A DNA stretch of 64,000 nucleotides. Source: Immersiella caudata (taxonomy: Eukaryota; Ascomycota; Sordariomycetes; Sordariales; Lasiosphaeriaceae). The stretch lies in the NCBI GenBank assembly GCA_030512335.1, contig JAULSU010000001.1, positions 2,914,001 through 2,978,000 on the forward strand, read 5' to 3'. Position numbers and translations under genes: made by a program. The notes beneath the pieces are model-generated. The model had not been told where the DNA came from. It saw only the letters and a program-made list of their open reading frames with translations, and searched no databases. This document shows positions 56,012 to 64,000 of the stretch, piece by piece (the stretch's first letter is position 1; the number at the start of each line of letters is the position of its first letter).

Positions 56012-57484
56012 CGTTTCGATCTAAATCCAAAAGCCCAATCAAAGCCGAATGAGCTCCTTCAAAATTGTCCAACTGAAAACCAAACAAGCTGAGAAGTCAA
56101 GCCCAGCTCCCAACAGCCTCGACCAGCCGACGCTAGCCAGCACACTGACCATCGCGTCCCGAGGCACCAGGTCTGCAAACATCATCTGAACTGAGGTGGT
56201 CCATCTGCGGGGTAGCTCAGCTGCAGCGCCAGCGCCAAGTTGGTGCTGGAAGCCAAGACTGGGATGTGCATTCCCCCGCAAACGGCTTTGGCTAGCGCGT
56301 GACGTTTGGCGCCCCTGGCCCCCCAGTGACGTCTTCAGGTGTGTTTCCATCAAGGCCAGGTTCGCAATTCGCGATTGAATAGGTGGGAATTCTGGCTCGT
56401 CTTTAGGGACAGGATTTGTGCTTGTTGAGGAGCTGTACAATTCAGGCCATGGATGTTTAGCCCAATTGTCCACGCGCTGCCTCTTTTACGTTGTCAACCT
56501 CCAATCCCGACTCCCTCAATCGCAACTTCCCAACTGAGCGCTGGCGCATCCACCAATCTCAACTCCACTGCGGGGTTAGGCGGGGGAGCTTCACGATGTC
56601 TGGGACTCAACATCTATTGAGGCGACAATCCTCGACCTGCTCAATCAAGAGTATACGAACTGGGCCCAGAAAGACAACTGTCCTCAGGTGAGTTTCAAAC
56701 ACTCATTAATACTCTCGAGAGCTCAACCTCGAAGACCCTTCCCCGCCCTGCCCACTCACGTCTCTGGAGCTTCCCATGCCAATGAAACGACGGGAACATG
56801 ACCTGTCCCCAGCCAGTTACATCGAGTTTAACAAGGACTGCACAAAACAATCGAGATCGATATCAACTCTCCATCAGCCCCACCCGCATTGATGAACGAC
56901 CTGACCTGGCTCGGTAGCCGGGACCATCGCCTACGTTTCGCCCACGTCTGGAACGCGTCAGCGTCACAGCGATTCTACGACTTAATGTATCGCAAACCGC
57001 CACGGGCCCCCACAGACGGTGCCAAATGTCGAACGTTGAACAGAGCGAAAGCCACCCGAACGGCACAACCGGTGCGCATATCGCCCCCAACTCGTATTTC
57101 TTCCCGGCGTGGCGTGACGCTGAAGCCAAAGTTTGACAAACAAAGACCCCTTAATTCCACACTGCCTACGACGCTGATACGAACAAATCCCGTAGATTGT
57201 TTCTCGTCACATATGTACAGATACCCTAGATGCTTTTGTGTACACTCTATCCCGTCCTTGTAAAAACCAACAAGCCATCCCCAGCTCCATGAGCTCAAAA
57301 ACGCCAACCATGCAGATACGAGTAGTAAGGAAATGTAGTTCAAATGCGGTCGTAATCGATCCGCGGGCACATGTTGCCATACCGAGATACGTTGCTGGGT
57401 TAAATGGCATATGGCTGAGAAAAAGGGGGTTGGGGGTTGGGTAAAGGTGACGGAGGGAAATTAGGTCGTTCGAAGAGCCAGCCT
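56012..57484. other. Intergenic region with a cryptic coding-like segment
   Basis: 1.5 kb between the divergent acyl-CoA ligase start and the convergent side of the Och1-type gene. It contains a coding-like segment at 56580-56892 (listed) and a 46-codon ORF at 56049-56189. Otherwise nothing is supported. Confidence 0.4.
56580..56892 (+). other. Candidate exon pair of an unrecognised small gene
   Basis: After a TTAG acceptor-like site, the plus strand at 56580-56687 reads AGELHDVWDSTSIEATILDL then NQEYTNWAQKDNCPQ, a convincing protein-like run of 36 codons, and meets a GTGAGT donor at 56688. A second segment (56722-56892) reads LNLEDPSPPCPLTSLELPMP onward to a stop. The implied intron is only 34 nt, shorter than others here, and I found no first exon with an ATG. 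Without splicing the frame continues about 38 codons more. It may be a small gene, a relic or chance. Confidence 0.25.
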
Positions 57485-58678
57485 TCAGTTATTCTCGCCG
57501 ATGTGCCGTTCGCTCTCAGGTTTCCACGTTCCTATCAAGCACAGTGTCAGTAAATAGATCAAGTTTCCTAGCCATCGGTTTGCCGTACCCTCAAAATCAT
57601 GCTTCACAAAGGCCATCGGGTCGTCATAGTCCTTCGCGCCCATCTGTTGAACACCGGGCGAGAAGCTCGTGATCGGCAAGACAACCACGTCCCCAACACG
57701 CTTCGCTACCTCCATACCCGTGAAGTTCCGAAAATCGATTGGCCCTGGAGACTTCGACATGTCAAAGTATCGGTCGTCGTTGAAGTACTCGAAAATGATG
57801 TCCGTCCACAGAGCTGGGCCCGTAAACTCAATGACACCCTTGTTATTGATATCCCGGAGAGAGCCAGCCCGCTTGCGCCTGAGCGTCTGATCAGTGATGC
57901 GTGTAACGATCTCCCGCAGCACGGGGTGTCCGGGTTTGCTCTGGATTGTCCACTGGCAGAACTGAATCCGACGGCTGTACCATTCCTTCCAGTCAGGTCT
58001 GTCGGGATCCGCCTCGATTCCAATCACTAGGCCAACGGCATCGCGGGGTACGGACTCGGGGATCCATTCGAGGGCGCTGCGGATCGCATATGTGTCGATA
58101 TCCGAGTAGATTCCTCCTCTTGCAAGCAAAATCAGATAGCGAAAGAAATCGGCCTTGAGGACGGGCAGGGGGAGCGCCTCGTATGCCTCCAAAACCTCCG
58201 GGACCGAAGCATAAAGCAACCTGAGCAGATGGACGGCCACCGTATCCGTGATCACCTCGTGCACGAATCCTGGATGTTGTTCCGTCCACGTCGCTTCTTG
58301 CTCGCGAAAGTTGAATTCGCTGTGTGCCGGGGTCCACTTCCATGTTTGCCAGATGTAGGCGGGAAATTTTGTCTCGACATCGTAAGGGAATTGGTACGCA
58401 AGCTTGTCGTAGAGGCTTAGCTTCGACATGTCCTGTAGCGCTTGCTGGCCCTTCTTATTCGGCCGTTGCCGGCTGGAACTTGCACCGTGTATGGCAGAGC
58501 CATCGATCTTTTGGCCGGCGGCGGTTGTCGATGCTTGTCTCGATGAGTCGGCGAACGCATGCGCTTTGGGAAAAGTTTCAGCTGCCGCAGGAATAGCTGG
58601 CGATGACGATCGCGTTGTGAGGAAGAGAATCGTGAGGACGAAGGCCGCGGCCACGAGGGCGCGGCGAAAGGTGAGCAT
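57485..58678 (-). CDS. och1: Och1-type initiation alpha-1,6-mannosyltransferase
   Basis: Two exons (57589-58678 and 57485-57531) with a 57-nt intron give 378 residues. The ATG at 58678 starts MLTFRRALVAAAFVLTILFL, a type II Golgi signal-anchor; the frame upstream has no ATG. After a Ser/Ala-rich stem, the GT32-type glycosyltransferase domain has FPAYIWQTWK (105-114), LKADFFRYLILLARGGIYSD and the metal-binding DXD at Asp193-Asp195 (SDIDTYA). The intron has no stop and a length divisible by three, but the family ending HDFEGTWKPESERHIGE is only obtained when it is removed. Och1 adds the first alpha-1,6-mannose of outer chains on N-glycans. Fungi have several Och1 paralogues, so this may be one of them. 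Confidence 0.87.
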   Translation of the reverse strand: MLTFRRALVAAAFVLTILFLTTRSSSPAIPAAAETFPKAHAFADSSRQASTTAAGQKIDGSAIHGASSSRQRPNKKGQQALQDMSKLSLYDKLAYQFPYDVETKFPAYIWQTWKWTPAHSEFNFREQEATWTEQHPGFVHEVITDTVAVHLLRLLYASVPEVLEAYEALPLPVLKADFFRYLILLARGGIYSDIDTYAIRSALEWIPESVPRDAVGLVIGIEADPDRPDWKEWYSRRIQFCQWTIQSKPGHPVLREIVTRITDQTLRRKRAGSLRDINNKGVIEFTGPALWTDIIFEYFNDDRYFDMSKSPGPIDFRNFTGMEVAKRVGDVVVLPITSFSPGVQQMGAKDYDDPMAFVKHDFEGTANRWLGNLIYLLTLCLIGTWKPESERHIGENN

Positions 58679-61186
58679 GGCGGCTCCTTGGGACACACCG
58701 CTGCTTCGTGCACCGTCAGTCTTCGACGTCGGCGACCGAGAATTGAGGAACGAAAGCTGGCAGCGTCCTGCTGTCAAGATGCACGCTAATGTGGGCCTAC
58801 CGGACACGAGCGTGCACTGACGCCAGGTAGTGCCGCGTCAGAATCAAATGTTGTAGGAATGACGATGGAGGGGATGGCAAGGGAAGCGCCAGGTGGACAT
58901 AGGAAATGAGTCGCAATTCAGAGGTTTTTGAAACAGCAAGGGAAGATTGGAATCGGCAAGGCAGGGATTGTTATCAAGGTGACGCCGCTGGGGAACGCCT
59001 CTTCATCCCCTGTCGACCCCTGGCTTCTCAAAAAAAGGAGGGCGCGAAGATGGGGGTTCGTTTGGGGGTCCACTCTGATTTGGATTGGCGTCAACTGGGA
59101 GATGCGTGGGGCTGAAGATCATACCTGACAGCAAACGGTTCCAACCAAAGATCAGTCTCAAACGACCAAATAGATACAAGATCTCTGCCAAGAGTCGGCT
59201 CAACCAGGGAAGCAGCGCGATGATCGGTTTCAAGCGCGAGGGATTCGCAAGAGCGCAGTTGCAGGTCGTGGGCGATCAGAGAGGCTTAGATCGCGTCAGT
59301 CCTGGAGTGACGAAATGTTCGGACGAGGCCTGGGCCCTCTGTAGCGCAACCGACTGCCGAAATCCTCAAATCGGACCTGGCCCCGCCGGAGCTGAATTCG
59401 TTTGAGGTGGTGCAGCGAATTTTGAACAGATCAGCCTTCGGCGATCGAGCTGTGCAGCGGAGAGGTCTTGAATCTATGTGAACTGGGAAGTGTAAGAGGT
59501 TGCGGCCGTGCCTGCCAACTTTGCTGTCTAGGCTGGAATCACTTTTAAAAACTGGCCAGATCTGGGAGGGGAACACAGCGCAGATCTTGTGCGCCTAATC
59601 TGGAGCTTTGCTGTATCTATCCACGATGACGCCGGTAGCCGCATTGAAGGATTGCCAAATAGTACGCGGCTCACCGTACGCCGTATATGGGCTCATGGGG
59701 ACGAGCCTCTTGGCCCTGTCATGGAAGAAAGCTTCAATCGCTGACAGTTCCCCCTATTGGCCTTTGCATGAGCTCGTAGTCCAAGCCCGAAGCCGTCAGC
59801 CGCGATGTTACGGCGATTTCCTTGACGACTGAGCTGTCAGCAAGCAGCAGTCTCGATTTCCCAACGGAGGCTGGTTGCATGCCGCAGCATCCGCTATGCC
59901 GAAGGCCGTAGCAGTTGGGAAACTTGCTCCGGCGAGAGCAGGACGAGGAGCTTGGAACACTATGGCAGTATGGGTTTTGAGCGGGACACGGATGGGATTT
60001 TCTCTCGCCAAGATCTCGATTGCGGCGCGCCGAGAATATGGCTCCAATCCGGCAATCTGTTCGACGATCCATTTCATGCAGCGGAAGGTGGGCTAGAGGT
60101 CCCAAACATGAAACACAGCGCCTCTCACAGCGTCTCTCAGCCCTTGCATTGTGGGCCACGCTATGCCAAGCTCGCCAAGCCGGGAGGGTGAGGATCCTGC
60201 CCACGTCGATTACCAAATGCACCACTCATCGGGCTTGAACGCCCGCAAGAACATGCTCCCCGCGCTCAGCAGATATTCAGGCTGCTTGACTCCGCAAACT
60301 CAATCATCGATACATTCCAGGTTCCAAGACGGCAGTCGGCGGTAGTTGGCAGTCAGCGCACTGCCAGCGTCTTGCCAGGCTCCCGTCCCGTACTGCGACG
60401 GCGGGTGCTCGAAGCGGCGGGTGTGCCACATGCGACAAATGACGACTTGGACACGCTCAGTCCTCGCATCAGGTCTTCGGCGAGTTGCGGACGCAACCAC
60501 TATGCTGCACATGTCTCAGCAAGCGAGATTCCAGGTTGCACAATAACCCCTTCCTGCTTCGCTCTTACATGCCAAAATGCGCGTCACCGTCGATTTTGGT
60601 TGTACGAATAGCTTCGTCCCCAACTGGAGTTCGAGTTTTTGATTCTTGGCCAAGGCAGAGCCAAGTGACTACTGTTGGAGAGGCTGGCATATATCCCCTT
60701 GGCCAATGGCGAGCCGCTTCAAGGAAGGGTGAGCTTCTCCCTAGCCCCTATTTAGTGAGTTTGGCTCAGAAGACTGCTATTGATCGGGCGATGGTCAAGA
60801 AGTCGAAGTCGGCGCGGCGGGAAGGCTCTAGATTTATTGGTGGTATTCCCGACGTTATTGCTCACTTCTACACGTGTCGGCGGGCTTCTTCGTCTGCCTG
60901 GGCCCCCTCGCCAGGCCCCTCACCGAGGTATGTTTGGAATCCTCTCCGACATTCTTTCCAGCGGTTGCCGGACCTTGATAGAGAGCGTCAAACAAAAGGA
61001 AATCTACATAAAGCCTTCTCGTTTGGTTCTCAATTGAGAACTGCCATTTTTCGCAGCCGTTAGTCTCAGAGTGAATCCCGGCCCTGAAGGTCCCGCACCT
61101 CACCCCTTTTCCAATATTTACACCGCCCAAATCGGCATGAGACGCACTTGAGGCCCTCCTATTGGATCAACATCACACCTATCATC
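58679..61186. other. Gene-free stretch, divergent promoters
   Basis: 2.5 kb between the Och1-type gene and the F-box gene. All ORFs are short and composition looks random. No repeat longer than a few units, RNA gene or domain was recognised. Confidence 0.45.
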
Positions 61187-61642
61187 ATGGGAATCGTCAA
61201 GCACGGCGAGGGCGAGGTCACAACCAAACCGCAAGTCGGTATCTTGAATCTACCTCCTGAGCTCTTCTTGCTCATCTTCGAGTTCATGCCTCTCGATTAT
61301 CCCACCGCCATCGAACTTCAGGCCGTTTGCCGCACTTTCTACCATATGACCCATGTAGAGACATGCTGCACGCGGGATGATAAGATAGCACACATGGTCC
61401 ACGCCGAGCAGACCTTCCAGCGGCACCAGCGTGCCAACGGGGGAAAATGGGCCTGCTTCAAGTGCTTCCGACTTCTTCCCCGTCAGGATTTTGGCAAGAG
61501 GCAAATTAGCTCACGTCGCGACAAGGGCCAGGTTGACGCCCGTCGCCGCTTTTGTGTGCCCCGCGGCATCCACCGCCATCACTACGGTCCCGGGCAGATC
61601 GTCGAGCTCGCGGGCAAAAACGATTGGGGTTCTCCTGAATAG
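61187..61642 (+). CDS. F-box protein, probably truncated by a frameshift
   Basis: The ATG at 61187 gives MGIVKHGEGE and an F-box (ILNLPPELFLLIFEFMPL, about 19-36, followed by AIELQAVCRTFYHM). A CX2C pair (WACFKCFRLLP) follows, then RRRFCVPRGIHRHHYGPG. The frame stops after 151 residues at GSPE. In the +1 frame the sequence carries on with FHICHRCGKPNFRNIQ (about 61645-61692), a second CX2C that would complete a zinc site, ending at 61736. A one-base indel near 61640 would explain this; a normal intron does not fit. F-box proteins are substrate adaptors of SCF ubiquitin ligases. It could be a pseudogene, a truncated allele or a sequencing error. Confidence 0.65.
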   Translation: MGIVKHGEGEVTTKPQVGILNLPPELFLLIFEFMPLDYPTAIELQAVCRTFYHMTHVETCCTRDDKIAHMVHAEQTFQRHQRANGGKWACFKCFRLLPRQDFGKRQISSRRDKGQVDARRRFCVPRGIHRHHYGPGQIVELAGKNDWGSPE

Positions 61643-64000
61643 TTTCCATATCTGTCACCGGTGCGGGAAGCCAAACTTTCGCAACATACAAGCTGTTGGC
61701 CTCACAAGAAGTGTTGCCCGCATCACCGCCCGTTAAGATGTTCTGGTACCATGTTGTAGTGGGTTCTCTTGACTCGGAAGAATGAAGAGCTGGAAGCCAG
61801 AGAAGCTTACCCTTTTTTTCCTCGACGCTGCAGATGCGAGCTGCCCTGGATACCGTAAGGGACCGCTCCCATTGCATTAGATTGATACTGATCTAATCCA
61901 AGACCTTAGGTTTTGAATATCTTCCCTGGAGTCCTCGTAAACTATGAACGCGGCGTCTCATATTCTGGCTGTACCTTCTTCAATGCAATCGAGGACCACG
62001 TTTCATCTGGGTAGTTGAGACAAGCCTTTCTTTGTAGGCCCCAGATGAATGTACAACATCCGCGCTTTACCCCGTGTACGGCGGCTAGCCTTCACTTTGG
62101 GCATGGACCTTTTCCGCGTCGAAGGCTGACACCTTCACGGGCGATTTCGAGAGCGACGCAGCTCGAGGTTGGGAAAAATTGCGTCGCTGAGAATCTGCAA
62201 GTGTCGTTTCAGGGGTGGACGAAACAATCTTCAACACTTACTGAACCCAAACTGAACTACGGTGCATAAGGGGGGCGAGACACAGAACCTTCACGGGTTA
62301 TCGGATATAGAGACACAAGACAAAACTGGATGCGTAATTTCCCATAACGCAGAACTCAGCTACCCCTGAAGCGCAGAGAGAGTATACTCATTTCCCAAAG
62401 CTTGACGTCAAAGCGTGCAGATGTGTAACCCCAATACAGCAATATCCACGAGGTCTGTGAGCGTGGATTGTCTAAACTATATTCTTGAGTTTCTAAATAG
62501 AGGGAAAGACCATTTCAAGCTGCTGTGTCAAAACGCGCAACCTTTGGGGTTGTTCGGATCCAAGGGAGAACGCACCTTCAGCAGAATCCCAGCCCTTACT
62601 CTCTACCCTTATTTCCAGCATAGGTTCTCTACTTGCCAGAAATCTCTCCTTTTTCTTCTTTCCACAGCCTACTCAATCCAACTTGAATCTTCTTCCTTGG
62701 CCAGATGCATCAAGAAGAATCCAAACCCGCTTTGCCACGGGAGTTCATTCCTCTCTCCGCGGAAACGATCATCTCCATCTCCTCGCCACGTCACGATCCT
62801 GACCCCCATCTACTTCTTCTTCTCTCCGTTTAGCTCCTCGTCGGCTTCTGCACGTTGACCCCCTCCTCCCACTGAGCAAGTTTCTGCAATTATCTGCCTC
62901 ACTCCATACCGTACGTCACTTCTGCTCTTCCTGCCCAACCCCCCATCATACTAACCTTTCCCCGCTCAAGCTGAGAACATCCATAATCTAGCCCCGCAAG
63001 GCTGCGCCTCGGCACATCGGATCGTGCCCAACTACCACCTCCATCGGAACTCAACAACAGCTCTCAAATCTACACTTTTGCCAACACATCCCGACGAAAT
63101 ATCGGGTTACTGCCCTCCTTCACCCATCTCCCGCAAAAGTGCAGTTTGCCTTCTTTCAGCCCAATTTCATTGCGATAACCCAGCGATCCCAAGACCTTCC
63201 AGACGTCTTCCTGAAGAGTCCGGAATCTCTCCTACCCCGCCTGGCAAGGCTCCGAGTCCCACTGCAGCATGGTATGATGACCCTACCTCACCTACTTTGA
63301 GGCTGCATCTCTCCACATTGACAAACGTGCCCGAGGAGTGCCTATCAGCTTCCAATACAAAACGCACAAGATTCCAATCTCCGACAAACGTGGTGTCAAG
63401 CATAGGCTATTGGCATGCGTGGTGTACGCCTCCTAGTTGCCTTGCGCAACAAACGCACCAAGATTGCTGCACCTCCCGTCTCCCTTGGCCAGGCAGCAAG
63501 GCAACTGAAATGCGGCTCTCCAAGACCTGCGGGCACGGGCAAGCTCGGCCCGGAAGATGGGGCCCATCAGCCGCAAAATCTGAACCCAAAGCCTTGCCGC
63601 CGGAACTGAGCTGGGGGGGGCCGAAGGACCCAAGTGCCGGAGCCAGGCAGAGTTCGTGCACTTTGGTTGGCTCGTGTCGTCACTATCTCGGGATTATCGT
63701 CCCGGGGCTGGAGAGGCTGCCACGATTGCCGCCAACGATGGACCCCACGTTTTAGATGAGCTCCAACGAGAAACACACCGAGGAAAAGGATCCCTCCACA
63801 TCAATGTTGGGCGTCGGCATGCTTCCAGGTTCTAATAAACTTGTCAGCAAGGCAAAGCTAAGGCAAACTGCAGAGGGTTAAAATAGGAATAACTCTTCTG
63901 GATGAAACTTGGCACAGACAAATTTGAACCACGCAAGCATCGCGGGAGCCAATTTCGGGGTGGTTGGGGGGGCGGTTGGGAAGCCAAGCTGGGACTGGCG
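61643..64000. other. Terminal region, likely upstream of a gene beyond the window
   Basis: 2.36 kb. The first 94 bp contain the out-of-frame F-box protein remnant. From about 62590 to 63230 the plus strand is rich in C and T with few G, typical of a long fungal promoter or 5' leader running to the right. The 243-codon frame at 63024-63755 starts with GTG and has an irregular Pro/Ser/Arg-rich composition, so I do not call it. No domain recognised. Confidence 0.4.

Noticed and set aside
56205..56290. GGGGTAGCTCAGC resembles a tRNA A-box
   Set aside because: No B-box (GGTTCRANYCC) at a suitable distance and no pairing acceptor stem, so no tRNA.
63024..63755. 243-codon ORF near the right end
   Set aside because: Begins with GTG, random-looking composition, lies in a pyrimidine-rich leader-like region.
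1..64000. CRISPR arrays, bacterial operons, riboswitches, phage or intact transposons
   Set aside because: No regularly spaced repeats, no ribosome-binding-site pattern and no transposase or reverse transcriptase motifs were seen; introns show this is fungal nuclear DNA.

Overview
The window reads as nuclear DNA of a filamentous ascomycete (Pezizomycotina; I would guess Sordariomycetes). The support is many short GT-AG introns of about 47-63 nt with CTAAC/CTGAC-like branch sites, a Zn2Cys6 regulator, the mitochondrial ARG5,6-type arginine fusion, an Arb2-domain protein, Whi3, Och1 and a spliceosomal U2 snRNA gene. There are no phage, plasmid, CRISPR or bacterial operon signs. Gene order looks like an ordinary fungal chromosome arm with mostly housekeeping genes. 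Exon boundaries were set by hand from reading frame, phase and splice signals.

Layout. 0-5.2 kb: a short-chain dehydrogenase (SDR) and a Whi3-like RNA-binding protein. 5.2-12.4 kb: a 7.2-kb stretch with no gene I can defend. 12.4-18.1 kb: a five-exon Zn2Cys6 transcription factor, whose 444-nt intron carries a tRNA-promoter-like insertion, and a serine/proline-rich orphan. 20.3-25.5 kb: Ipi3 (ribosome biogenesis), a four-helix membrane orphan, and a mitochondrial membrane protein with an Mgr3-like layout. 26-30.6 kb: an Arb2-domain protein, U2 snRNA (minus strand), mitochondrial ribosomal uS14m divergent from U2, and lipoyl synthase. 32.3-39.4 kb: synaptobrevin-type R-SNARE, the acetylglutamate kinase/acetylglutamyl-phosphate reductase fusion with an upstream Gcn4/CPC1-type site and uORFs, and quinolinate phosphoribosyltransferase.

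41.4-44.8 kb: two small two-exon genes for disordered proteins. 45.8-46.2 kb: a coding-like but broken stretch. 47.1-53.3 kb: an RNA 3'-phosphate cyclase family protein with a long low-complexity insert, a t6A-modifying dehydratase (Tcd1/Tcd2/TcdA type), a TATA-driven SDR, and a six-cysteine small secreted protein. 53.9-58.7 kb: a mitochondrially targeted acyl-CoA ligase whose presequence is on a separate exon, and an Och1-type mannosyltransferase. 61.2-61.7 kb: an F-box protein that appears truncated by a frameshift. The last 2.2 kb looks like a pyrimidine-rich upstream region of a gene beyond the window.

Functional themes are mitochondrial (lipoyl synthase, uS14m, ARG5,6, acyl-CoA ligase, Tcd, Mgr3-like) and RNA-related (Whi3, U2, Ipi3, RNA cyclase, Tcd, Arb2), but they are interleaved with unrelated genes and I see no evidence of a dedicated cluster. 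I did not find a convincing new multi-gene system. The most interesting items are the tRNA-like element in an intron, the U2 gene, the insert in the RNA cyclase, the secreted cysteine-rich protein, and the gene-free 7.2 kb.
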